From NCBI GenBank assembly GCA_020026275.1, contig JAHHQQ010000003.1:67387-131386 (forward strand): a stretch of DNA of 64,000 nucleotides, in the 5' to 3' direction. This DNA comes from Bacteroidales bacterium (GTDB lineage Bacteria > Bacteroidota > Bacteroidia > Bacteroidales > UBA932). The notes beneath the pieces were generated by a model. It was not told the origin of the DNA. It ran no database searches and was given only the letters and a program-made list of their open reading frames with translations. The position numbers and the translations under genes are program-made. The stretch's first letter is position 1; each line of letters opens with the position of its first letter. This document shows positions 32,771 to 41,097 of the stretch, one piece after another.

Positions 32771-34321
32771 ATGAAAAAAATGCAACGTAGTCTGCTCATG
32801 CTTTGTCTGCTGATGGCCGCACCATCAGCCATGAAGGCACAGCAGATATTGAACCTCGAGGACTGCCGACAGATGGCAATCCTGAGCAATCGGGACATGG
32901 AAACTGCCAGAGCAAAAATGGAAATGGCAGATTTGGACAAGAAAATCGCCATGTCAAACTGGTTTCCGAAAATCAGCGTGACCGGTACCTACATGTTCAA
33001 CGAAAAGGAACTCAGTCTCATTGGAGACGACATGTCCAAACGTCTCCAAAATGCAGGAACAGCTTTGGATGGCGCTCTCCATGACACCATGGGCCAGCTT
33101 CAACAAGCCATCTTAAGCAATCCTCAAGCCGCCATGGAATTTATGAAAAGCCCATTGTGGCAAACCGTGGTAGGACAGCTTTCCAAAACCCAACTTGCCG
33201 ATGCCGTCAACAAGATTGGCTCTGAAATTGACAAAGCCTTCCATCTGGATATCCAGAATGTGGTGGTAGGAGTCGTTTCCCTGCAACAACCTATCTTTGT
33301 CGGCGGCAAGATTGTCGCAGCCAACAAAATTGCAGCTTTGGCACAGGAACTGAGTAGAGCACAATACGACCAAAAATACCAAGACATCCTCATCGGAGTT
33401 GACCAGTCTTACTGGCAAATTGTATCCATCGCCAACAAACTGAAGCTCTCCGAGCAATATGCCGATCTTCTCCACAAGATGGAGCACGATGTCGAGGCAT
33501 CCATCGCCGCAGGCATCATGACAGAAGCGGACATGTTGCAGATCAGAGTACAGGTCAATGAAGCAGACATGATGGCAACCAAGGCCAAGAACGGCCTGGA
33601 ACTTTCCAAGATGCTCCTCTGCAAACAGATAGGCCTGGACCTGAACAGCAGCATTACCTTGGCAGATGAAAATACAGAAGACATCGCCATGCCACTCCTG
33701 CGTGAGACCAAGGATATCGAAGATATTTACAAGGACCGTCCTGAGATTAAAAGTCTCAATCTGGCCACCCAAATTTATGAGAAAAAAGTCAATGTGGTCA
33801 GAGCGGACATGATGCCGAAGATTGCCCTTACAGCCAACTACCTCATCAGCAATCCAAGTTCATTCAACGGGTTTGACACCAAATGGGGAGGTATGTTCAA
33901 TGTCGGCGTAATGGTCAATATCCCGATTTTCCATGCATTTGAGGCGGCCAACAAGACCAGAAAGGCCAAAACCGAGGCAAGTCTCTACCGTCTCCAACTT
34001 GAAGACGCCAAAAACATGATCGACCTTCAAGTCACCCAGTGCAGAAAAATGATTGACGAGGCTCTGGAAAAGGTCAACATGGCACGCAACAATATGCTCA
34101 ATGCCGAAGAGAACTTGCGTACAGCCTCCATCGGATATGAAGCTGGGGTCGTCACGACCAATGTGGCACTTGGCGCCCACACAGCATGGCTGAAATCTCA
34201 TTCAGAATATATTGATGCTTGCATCGAGCTGCAGATGAACAATGCCAACCTGCTGAAGGCAGAAGGTGCCTATGCACGTCCAACCGACATCGAAAACGAA
34301 AAACAGGCAAAAAACAAATAA
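32771..34321 (+). CDS. TolC-family outer-membrane efflux protein
   Basis: 516 residues. Signal peptide MKKMQRSLLMLCLLMAAPSA then MKAQ. The mature protein has the duplicated long-helix pattern of TolC: LNLEDCRQMAILSNRDMETA near 28-47, a coiled-coil with EMADLDKKIAMSNWFPKISVT, and in the second half ETASLYRLQLEDAK-type helices and EENLRTASIGYEAGVVTTN, a conserved OEP motif. It has no lipobox, unlike the second TolC-type protein at 47738. First gene of a four-gene cassette followed at 38 bases by the HlyD-type adaptor. Expected to form the outer-membrane exit duct for the ABC-2 permeases. Substrate unknown. Confidence 0.92.
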   Translation: MKKMQRSLLMLCLLMAAPSAMKAQQILNLEDCRQMAILSNRDMETARAKMEMADLDKKIAMSNWFPKISVTGTYMFNEKELSLIGDDMSKRLQNAGTALDGALHDTMGQLQQAILSNPQAAMEFMKSPLWQTVVGQLSKTQLADAVNKIGSEIDKAFHLDIQNVVVGVVSLQQPIFVGGKIVAANKIAALAQELSRAQYDQKYQDILIGVDQSYWQIVSIANKLKLSEQYADLLHKMEHDVEASIAAGIMTEADMLQIRVQVNEADMMATKAKNGLELSKMLLCKQIGLDLNSSITLADENTEDIAMPLLRETKDIEDIYKDRPEIKSLNLATQIYEKKVNVVRADMMPKIALTANYLISNPSSFNGFDTKWGGMFNVGVMVNIPIFHAFEAANKTRKAKTEASLYRLQLEDAKNMIDLQVTQCRKMIDEALEKVNMARNNMLNAEENLRTASIGYEAGVVTTNVALGAHTAWLKSHSEYIDACIELQMNNANLLKAEGAYARPTDIENEKQAKNK

Positions 34322-34359
34322 TTACAACTTTACTTTTAATCCATAAATTGAAAATCATC

Positions 34360-35358
34360 ATGTCACAGAATAAGAAAAATTACAATCTGGTCATTGGCAT
34401 CATTGCACTTTTGACTATCGTACTGGCTATAGCTGTCATCGGCTATTTCATCTCACGTCCTAAACCTCTTGTTATTCAGGGCGAAGCAGAAGCCACAGAA
34501 TATAGAGTTTCCGGCAAGGTACCAGGAAGAATTGAAGAGCTCTATGTCAAGGAAGGAAGCATGGTCCACAAAGGAGATACCGTCGTCTATATAGACTCAC
34601 CTGAGATTCGTGCGAAACTCGCCCAGGCCAAGGCTGCAAGAAATGCAGCTCTTGCCCAGAAGAAAAAAGCGATGAACGGGGCAAGAAAAGAGCAGATTGT
34701 GGGCGCATACGAACTTTGGCAGCAAGCGAAAGTACAGGAAGAAGTAATGAAAAAAAGTTTTGACCGTATCCAGAAACTGTACGACCAGAAAGTCACCAGC
34801 GCTCAGAAATATGACGAGGTAAAAGCAAAATATGAAGCAGCCCAGGCACAGTGTCGCGCAGCAGAAAGCCAATACAATATGGCAGTGAACGGAGCACGTC
34901 AAGAAGACAAACTTGCAGCTGAAGCTTTGGTAGAAAAAGCAGACGGCGCCATTGCAGAAGTCAACTCCTATTTGGGAGAACTGTACCTCACCTCACCTGC
35001 TGACGGTATTGTCGCTAACATCTTCCCTCACACAGGAGAATTGGTTGGAACCGGTGCCCCAATCATCAGTGTCATTGACCTGAAAGACATGTGGTTTACC
35101 TTCAATGTCAGAGAAGACTACCTTCACGGCATGAAGCAAGGTGACAAAATCCGCGTCTATATCCCGGCTCTTGACAACAAGGAGTGCATTGCCATTGTCA
35201 ACTATATTGCAGTCCGTGAATCATATGCTACCTGGAAGGCCACTAAAGAAACGGATATGTATGATGCAAAAACTTTTGAAGTAAGGGCCATTCCAGAAAC
35301 TCCAATCGAAGGACTTCGCCCAGGAATGTCAGTTATCGTAAAGGAAAGAATCAATTGA
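34360..35358 (+). CDS. HlyD/YbhG-type membrane fusion protein
   Basis: 332 residues starting at MSQNKKNYNL; the open frame extends upstream into the TolC gene but the single transmembrane segment (LVIGIIALLTIVLAIAVIGY) begins 10 residues after this ATG. Lipoyl-type hairpin half VSGKVPGRIEELYVKEGSMV about 49-68, then a long coiled coil carrying two NGAR-type repeats (NGARKEQIV and NGARQEDK), then the second lipoyl half (LTSPADGIVANIFPHTGELV) and a beta-barrel domain. This is the periplasmic adaptor bridging the two permeases to TolC, similar to E. coli YbhG/YhiI. The next gene begins 7 bases after its stop. Confidence 0.92.
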   Translation: MSQNKKNYNLVIGIIALLTIVLAIAVIGYFISRPKPLVIQGEAEATEYRVSGKVPGRIEELYVKEGSMVHKGDTVVYIDSPEIRAKLAQAKAARNAALAQKKKAMNGARKEQIVGAYELWQQAKVQEEVMKKSFDRIQKLYDQKVTSAQKYDEVKAKYEAAQAQCRAAESQYNMAVNGARQEDKLAAEALVEKADGAIAEVNSYLGELYLTSPADGIVANIFPHTGELVGTGAPIISVIDLKDMWFTFNVREDYLHGMKQGDKIRVYIPALDNKECIAIVNYIAVRESYATWKATKETDMYDAKTFEVRAIPETPIEGLRPGMSVIVKERIN

Positions 35359-35365
35359 AAATAAA

Positions 35366-36535
35366 ATGGGACTATTCAAAAAATTATGGGCTGTCATAGC
35401 CAGGGAAACCAGCATCATCCGGCGCAGACCGATTTATCTGCTGGGTTCCGTCGCTGTCATGGCTTTCTGTTCCATTTTCTTCCTTTCCTTCTTTCAGCAA
35501 GGACTGCCCCATGACTTGCCGATCGGTATCGTTGACAACGACCAGTCATGGGTGTCCCGAGAATTTGCCAGAAACCTGGATGCGACCCAGCTTGGAAAGA
35601 CTGTCAAATACGACACCTTCCAGGAAGCCCGGGAAGACATGATGAAAGGGAAACTCACTTCCATCTGTGTCATCCCTGAAAATATGTACAGTGACATTCT
35701 GTCCAACAGACAACCAGAATTCACCTATTATCTCAACGGACTCTACTTTGTCGGAGGAGCCCTTGCATACAAGGACATCTTGACTCTGGTCAATCTGGCG
35801 AACGGAGCCGTCAAGAGAGAAGTACTGCGAGCCAGAGGTTATAACGACAATGCCATCATGGGCATGATCCAGCCCCTGAACATTGATGTCCATCAGATAG
35901 GCAATGCCTATACGAATTATGGATATTACTTGACCAACGTCATGTTGCCAGGTATGCTGGAAATGATTGTCATCATCATTCTGATTTACTCTTTGGGTGC
36001 AGAAATGAAATACAGGACCTCAAGACATCTGATGAATATAACGGATAATTCCATTACCATCGCCCTGACAGGCAAGCTGATTGTCTTCACGGCTCTCTTC
36101 ACTGTTCTGGGGGTCATCATGGAATTTCTGCTCTATCATTGGATGCACTTTCCAATTACAGGCTCAGTATGGAACATGATAATCAATGTATTTCTACTCA
36201 TATTGGCAAGCGAAGGCATTGCAATCTTCATCATTGGCTGCTTACCTGTCACACGTCTTGCCTTGAGTGTCGGCGCTTTGTACAGTGTCATGGGATTCTC
36301 TCTCTCAGGTTTCACCCTGCCGATTGAAGCCATGCCAAGTTACATCCAAGGATTGGCAGCAGCCTTCCCGCTGAGACATTACTATTTGTTCTATGTACAG
36401 GAAGTCATTTTCGGAAGCGGCTTCGCTGGCTGGTGGCCGCAAGTACTGGCCATGTTGGCATTCGTCTTCCTTCCACTTCCAATTCTGGGACGTCTGAAAA
36501 ATGCATATATCAGACTGAACTTCCCGAAAGAATAA
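35366..36535 (+). CDS. ABC-2 type permease, first copy (YhhJ/YbhS-like)
   Basis: 389 residues. Layout typical of ABC-2 exporters: an N-terminal transmembrane helix (IYLLGSVAVMAFCSIFFLSF), a large external domain (GIVDNDQSWVSREFARNLDA) of about 150 residues, then about five C-terminal helices with the conserved MGFSLSGFTLPIEAMPSYIQ stretch. It lies 7 bases after the adaptor and 6 bases before a second permease. No ATP-binding protein is encoded in the cassette, although ABC-2 permeases normally need one. The two copies probably pair as a heterodimer. Confidence 0.9.
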   Translation: MGLFKKLWAVIARETSIIRRRPIYLLGSVAVMAFCSIFFLSFFQQGLPHDLPIGIVDNDQSWVSREFARNLDATQLGKTVKYDTFQEAREDMMKGKLTSICVIPENMYSDILSNRQPEFTYYLNGLYFVGGALAYKDILTLVNLANGAVKREVLRARGYNDNAIMGMIQPLNIDVHQIGNAYTNYGYYLTNVMLPGMLEMIVIIILIYSLGAEMKYRTSRHLMNITDNSITIALTGKLIVFTALFTVLGVIMEFLLYHWMHFPITGSVWNMIINVFLLILASEGIAIFIIGCLPVTRLALSVGALYSVMGFSLSGFTLPIEAMPSYIQGLAAAFPLRHYYLFYVQEVIFGSGFAGWWPQVLAMLAFVFLPLPILGRLKNAYIRLNFPKE

Positions 36536-36541
36536 GATATC

Positions 36542-37768
36542 ATGAAAGAAAAAAATTATATAAAGACTTGGTTCAGAGATTTCTGGGGTATTGCCACCTA
36601 CGAACTGAAACTCATTTTCAGCGACTGGGGGGTGCTGCTGATCTTCTTTGTCGCCGGCCTCCTGTACCCGTTGCTATACAATCTCATTTACCGGAACGGT
36701 ATCCTGAATGACACTCCGATTGCTGTCGTAGACGATTCTGGCAGTACTTTGAGCAGGCGCTACGCTAGAGAAGTAGATGCAACCAGAGAATGTGCTGTCC
36801 TCTGCTCTTGTGCCAATATGGAAGAAGCCAAGCAGCTGATGCAACAGAGAAAAGTGAACGGAATCATTTACTTTCCCTCTGATTATGAGGAAAGAATAGC
36901 TCTTCACGAAACCGCATCCATTTCTGTCTACTGTGACATGAGCAGTTTCCTCTACTACAAGAATGCACTGATGGCTGTCAATCATGTCATGCTCGAAGAG
37001 ATGAACCGCATTCAGGCAGATACTTTCCGAGCTGGAGGATACACCGAACAACAGATTGCCGAACTCACTGAATTCATCCCTTATGAAGAGAACAACCCAT
37101 ACAACCGGGCTTTCTCATACAACATCTTTCTGGTCGGTGTCATCCTTCTGCTGATCATCCAGCAGACGATGTTCTATGGAATGTCCTTGCTCGCCGGAAC
37201 AATGAGGGAACAAAACCGCAGCTTTGCCTCCCTGCCAGATAAAATCAAAGGGCACGGAATGGGACGAATCGTGCTGGGACGCGGCGCCGCCTACGGTCTG
37301 CTGTACATGGGCATCTCCATCTACATCATGACCATCGTGCCGGCCATTTTCGGCATGCCACAAAGAGGCAACTTCTTTGACCTGCTCATGCTGGCCTTCA
37401 TATTCGTGACCGACTGTGTCTTCTTCAGCATGACTTGGAGCAGCTTTATCACACGAAGAGAATCTGTATTCATCCTCTTCCTGTTCATGTCGCCGATCTG
37501 CCTGTTCCTGACAGGCACCTCCTGGCCGACCTCCGCATTCCCAAAATTCTGGGAATGGTTCTCCTACCTCTTCCCGACGACCTTCGGCTGCAAGGCCTAC
37601 ATCAACATGAATACAGCTGGTGGAAATCTCTCCGCTGCAGGAGAATGTATTATCGGCATGACTCTCCAAACAATTATCTATTTTATTCTGGCCAATTTCG
37701 CCGTATATGTAGAGAATCATCTGTTGAAGCAGAAAAACCAGGACAATGTACCGGCTGTCGAGCAATGA
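36542..37768 (+). CDS. ABC-2 type permease, second copy
   Basis: 408 residues, same architecture as the preceding permease: first helix near 27-50 (LLIFFVAGLLYPLLYNLIYR), external domain beginning TPIAVVDDSGSTLSRRYARE, then about five helices with SPICLFLTGTSWPTSAFPKF in the place where the first copy has its Pro-rich motif. Last gene of the tolC-hlyD-permease-permease unit, which ends at a strong hairpin terminator. Predicted export role; substrate (drug, lipid or small molecule) not visible. A YhgE/Pip-like, ATPase-free mode is an alternative to a missing ATPase. Confidence 0.9.
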   Translation: MKEKNYIKTWFRDFWGIATYELKLIFSDWGVLLIFFVAGLLYPLLYNLIYRNGILNDTPIAVVDDSGSTLSRRYAREVDATRECAVLCSCANMEEAKQLMQQRKVNGIIYFPSDYEERIALHETASISVYCDMSSFLYYKNALMAVNHVMLEEMNRIQADTFRAGGYTEQQIAELTEFIPYEENNPYNRAFSYNIFLVGVILLLIIQQTMFYGMSLLAGTMREQNRSFASLPDKIKGHGMGRIVLGRGAAYGLLYMGISIYIMTIVPAIFGMPQRGNFFDLLMLAFIFVTDCVFFSMTWSSFITRRESVFILFLFMSPICLFLTGTSWPTSAFPKFWEWFSYLFPTTFGCKAYINMNTAGGNLSAAGECIIGMTLQTIIYFILANFAVYVENHLLKQKNQDNVPAVEQ

Positions 37769-37830
37769 TGACTCACTATTTTCAGGTAAGAATTGGACAG
37801 ACATAAAACGATAAATATTGGTATATTTTT

Positions 37831-37870
37831 AAAGAAACGGCCTTGGAGTATGTTCCAAGGCCGTTTCTTT
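37831..37870. terminator. Strong bidirectional hairpin terminator
   Basis: Perfect 17-bp stem: AAAGAAACGGCCTTGGA (37831-37847) pairs with 37854-37870, loop GTATGT. T runs occur on both strands. It separates the efflux cassette from the pflBA promoter only 7 bases away. Confidence 0.92.
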
Positions 37871-37877
37871 AATATAG

Positions 37878-37910
37878 TTTTGAACAAATGAAATTTAGGG
37901 GCTAACTTTG
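37878..37910 (+). promoter_or_regulatory. Promoter of pflBA
   Basis: TTTTG at 37878-37882 and TAACTTTG at 37903-37910 match the Bacteroides -33 and -7 elements exactly, 20 bases apart. The ATG of pflB follows 27 bases after the -7 element. The best match to consensus found in the window, in keeping with a highly expressed fermentation gene. Confidence 0.82.
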
Positions 37911-37937
37911 TAGAACAACAAAAAAGCTACAGTTTTT

Positions 37938-40166
37938 ATGGAAATCAAAGAAATGTTCATTGACGGAACCTGGAGTCAGAAAATTGATGTCGCTGACTTT
38001 GTCTACCGGAACATCACACCTTATTGCGGTGATGCATCCTTCCTTTGCGGACCTTCAGAACGCACCAAGAAACTTTGGCAGGAATGTCTTGTCGCTCTCG
38101 AAGAAGAAAGAAGCCACAACGGCGTCCGTGCCATCGACAACAAGACCATCTCCACCATCACATCCCACAAAGCCGGATACATTGACAGAGAAAACGAGGT
38201 CATTGTCGGACTGCAAACTGACGAACTGCTCAAAAGAGCCATCAAACCTTTCGGTGGCTGGAGAGTAGTGGAAAGAGCCTGCAACGAGAATGGCATTGAG
38301 CTCGACCCTAAAGTAAAAGAAATTTTCACACACTACCGCAAAAGCCACAACGACGGTGTGTTTGACGTATATACAGAAGAAATCCTCAAATTCCGCAAGC
38401 TCGGCTTCCTGACCGGCCTTCCTGACAACTACTCCAGAGGCCGTATCATCGGTGACTACAGAAGACTTGCTCTCTATGGTGCCGACTATCTCATCGAGCA
38501 GAAGAAAGCTGACATGAAGAGCCTGACCGGACCGATGACTGAATCCAAAGTCCGCCTGCGTGAAGAAGTGGCAGAGCAGATCAAGGCTCTTGGTGAAATC
38601 AAGATCATGGGAGAATATTATGGTTTGGATCTCAGCAGACCTGCCTACAACGCTCAAGAAGCAGTACAATGGGTTTATATGGCCTACCTCGCTTCTGTCA
38701 AGGAGCAGGACGGTGCAGCCATGTCTCTCGGAAGCGTTTCTTCCTTCCTGGACATCTACATTGAATACGATCTCCATCACGGCATCATCGACGAGATGGG
38801 TGCCCAGGAACTCATCGACCAGCTGGTCATGAAACTCAGAATGGTCCGTCACCTCAGAATGCAGTCCTACAACGACATCTTCGCCGGTGACCCGACCTGG
38901 ATCACAGAGTCTCTGGGTGGACGTTTCAACGACGGCAAAGTGAAAGTGACCAAGACTTCCTTCCGTTTCCTCCAGACCCTCTACAACCTCGGACCTGCAC
39001 CAGAACCGAACATGACCGTCCTCTGGAGTCCTGAACTTCCACAGGGATTCAAAGATTTCTGTGCGAAAGTATCCATCGACACCAGCTCCATCCAGTACGA
39101 GAACGATGACCTCATGCGTCATACCCGCAACACCGATGACTACGGTATCGCATGCTGCGTATCCTTTCAGGCAGTCGGCAAGGCCATCCAGTTCTTCGGC
39201 GCCCGCGCCAACCTCGCAAAAGCACTTCTGCTCGCTTTGAACGAAGGTCGCTGCGAGAACACCGGAACACAGATGATTTCAGGCATCGCCCCAATCAAAA
39301 ATGACGTTTTGAACTACGAAGAAGTTCTTGCCAACTACAAGAAGGCATTGAAAGAAGTAGCAAGAGTCTACAACGATGCAATGAACATTATCCATTACAT
39401 GCACGACAAATATGACTATGAAAGATCTCAGATGGCATTCATCGACACCGATCCAGCCATTGATCTGGCTTATGGTGCAGCAGGTCTTTCCATTGCCGCA
39501 GACTCCCTCTCTGCCATAAAATATGCAAAAGTGACCGCCATCCGCAACGAGCAGGGTCTGACCGACCACTTCAAGGTGGAGGGTGACTATCCTTGCTACG
39601 GTAACGATGACGACAGAGTGGACATGATTGCCAAAGAGCTCGTACACTACTTCAACGAGGAGCTCAGCAAACTTCCAGTCTACAAGAACGCTCGTCCATC
39701 CCTATCTATCCTGACCATCACTTCCAACGTGATGTACGGCAAGAAAACCGGTGCCACCCCTGACGGAAGAGAGAAAGGCGTTGCCTTCGCTCCGGGTGCC
39801 AACCCAATGCACGGCCGTGACAGCCACGGAGCCATCGCTTCATTGAGTTCTGTCAGCAAACTGGACTACTGCGATGCCAATGACGGTATCAGCAACACTT
39901 TCTCCATCGTCCCTAAATCTCTCGGACCAACCGATGAGGACAGAGTGGACAACCTGGAGACCATGATTGACGGCTACTTCACCAAGGGAGCACATCACCT
40001 GAACGTGAACGTGCTCAACAGAGAAATGCTGGAAGATGCCATGGAGCATCCAGAGAACTATCCTCAGCTCACCATCCGTGTTTCCGGCTACGCTGTCAAC
40101 TTCGTCAAACTGAGCCGTGAGCATCAGCTGGAAGTGATTGCACGTACCTTCCACGAGGCAATGTAA
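37938..40166 (+). CDS. pflB: Pyruvate formate-lyase (formate C-acetyltransferase)
   Basis: 742 residues, close to the usual 740-760. Converts pyruvate and CoA to acetyl-CoA and formate in anaerobic metabolism, in the cytoplasm. The adjacent catalytic cysteines are Cys406-Cys407 in [13 protein letters not shown], and the glycyl-radical residue is Gly717 in [10 protein letters not shown] near the C-terminus. Other family marks: SHKAGYID near 76-83, [17 protein letters not shown] at 160-176 and [12 protein letters not shown]. The activating enzyme gene follows 28 bases later. A consensus promoter and an upstream terminator isolate the pair as one operon. Oxygen-sensitive, so it supports an anaerobic host. 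Confidence 0.98.
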   Translation: MEIKEMFIDGTWSQKIDVADFVYRNITPYCGDASFLCGPSERTKKLWQECLVALEEERSHNGVRAIDNKTISTITSHKAGYIDRENEVIVGLQTDELLKRAIKPFGGWRVVERACNENGIELDPKVKEIFTHYRKSHNDGVFDVYTEEILKFRKLGFLTGLPDNYSRGRIIGDYRRLALYGADYLIEQKKADMKSLTGPMTESKVRLREEVAEQIKALGEIKIMGEYYGLDLSRPAYNAQEAVQWVYMAYLASVKEQDGAAMSLGSVSSFLDIYIEYDLHHGIIDEMGAQELIDQLVMKLRMVRHLRMQSYNDIFAGDPTWITESLGGRFNDGKVKVTKTSFRFLQTLYNLGPAPEPNMTVLWSPELPQGFKDFCAKVSIDTSSIQYENDDLMRHTRNTDDYGIACCVSFQAVGKAIQFFGARANLAKALLLALNEGRCENTGTQMISGIAPIKNDVLNYEEVLANYKKALKEVARVYNDAMNIIHYMHDKYDYERSQMAFIDTDPAIDLAYGAAGLSIAADSLSAIKYAKVTAIRNEQGLTDHFKVEGDYPCYGNDDDRVDMIAKELVHYFNEELSKLPVYKNARPSLSILTITSNVMYGKKTGATPDGREKGVAFAPGANPMHGRDSHGAIASLSSVSKLDYCDANDGISNTFSIVPKSLGPTDEDRVDNLETMIDGYFTKGAHHLNVNVLNREMLEDAMEHPENYPQLTIRVSGYAVNFVKLSREHQLEVIARTFHEAM

Positions 40167-40194
40167 TTGAATCAAAAGAACATCCAACTATAGA

Positions 40195-40929
40195 ATGAAT
40201 CTGAAAGTACATTCATACGAAAGTTTGGGAACCTACGATGGGCCGGGAATCCGGCTCGTCGTTTTTCTTCAAGGCTGCCCTTTCCGCTGCCTGTACTGTG
40301 CCAATCCGGACACCATTCCCTTTGAAGGGGGCAAAGAGACCGCACCGGAAGAAATCCTGAACATGGCCATCAACGAAAAACCATTTTTCGGAAAGAAGGG
40401 TGGAGTCACCTTTTCCGGAGGAGAACCGACGGTCCAGGCAGAAGCGCTGGTCCCGCTGGTCAAGGCGCTTCACGAAAAAGGCATTTCCGTGTGCATTGAC
40501 ACCAACGGAGGCATCTGGAACAGACACGTCAAGGAACTCTTCTCCCTGGCAGACCTCATTCTGCTGGACGTGAAGCAGTTCAACCGCGAAAAGCACCTGT
40601 CCCTGACCGGAAGGGAGAACACCCAGACCTTGAAGACCGCCACCTGGCTCGAAGAGCACGGACGGCCATTCTGGATGAGATATGTACTGGTTCCGGGCAT
40701 CAGCGATGCGGAAGAAGACATCCGGGCACTGGGAGAACATTTCGGCAACGGAAACTACAAGATGCTCCAACGGGTTGAGATCCTTCCCTACCACACACTC
40801 GGAGTCAACAAATACGAATCACTGGGGAAAGAATATCCACTGAAAGGAACCCCTCTCAATACCAGCGAGCAGCTGGAAAGAGCCAAAGGTCTTTTCCAGG
40901 AATATTTCGACTGTGCCGTCATGAACTGA
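40195..40929 (+). CDS. pflA: Pyruvate formate-lyase activating enzyme (radical SAM)
   Basis: 244 residues. Radical SAM CxxxCxxC signature Cys28, Cys32, Cys35 in GCPFRCLYCANPDT; SAM-binding GGVTFSGGEPTVQ-type motif follows near 90-100. Uses a [4Fe-4S] cluster and SAM to place the radical on Gly717 of the PflB encoded just upstream. Size and gene order are standard for pflBA. A hairpin terminator follows within 40 bases. Confidence 0.97.
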   Translation: MNLKVHSYESLGTYDGPGIRLVVFLQGCPFRCLYCANPDTIPFEGGKETAPEEILNMAINEKPFFGKKGGVTFSGGEPTVQAEALVPLVKALHEKGISVCIDTNGGIWNRHVKELFSLADLILLDVKQFNREKHLSLTGRENTQTLKTATWLEEHGRPFWMRYVLVPGISDAEEDIRALGEHFGNGNYKMLQRVEILPYHTLGVNKYESLGKEYPLKGTPLNTSEQLERAKGLFQEYFDCAVMN

Positions 40930-40966
40930 TGCGCCCCCTCCGGAACCCGGTTCCTGAAAAAATAAG

Positions 40967-41000
40967 ATCCTGTATGGTACGTCCATACAGGATTTTTCTT
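40967..41000 (+). terminator. Terminator of pflBA
   Basis: ATCCTGTATGG (40967-40977) pairs perfectly with CCATACAGGAT (40983-40993), loop TACGT, followed by TTTTTCTT. An A-rich stretch before it would also serve the opposite strand. Confidence 0.9.
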
Positions 41001-41097
41001 GATTATTGAAGAACATCGACTGTTTATTTTCGTATATTACAAAGTTTTATTTCCATAAATGTCCGAACACTTGAAAAAAGGCAAAATATCAATAATC

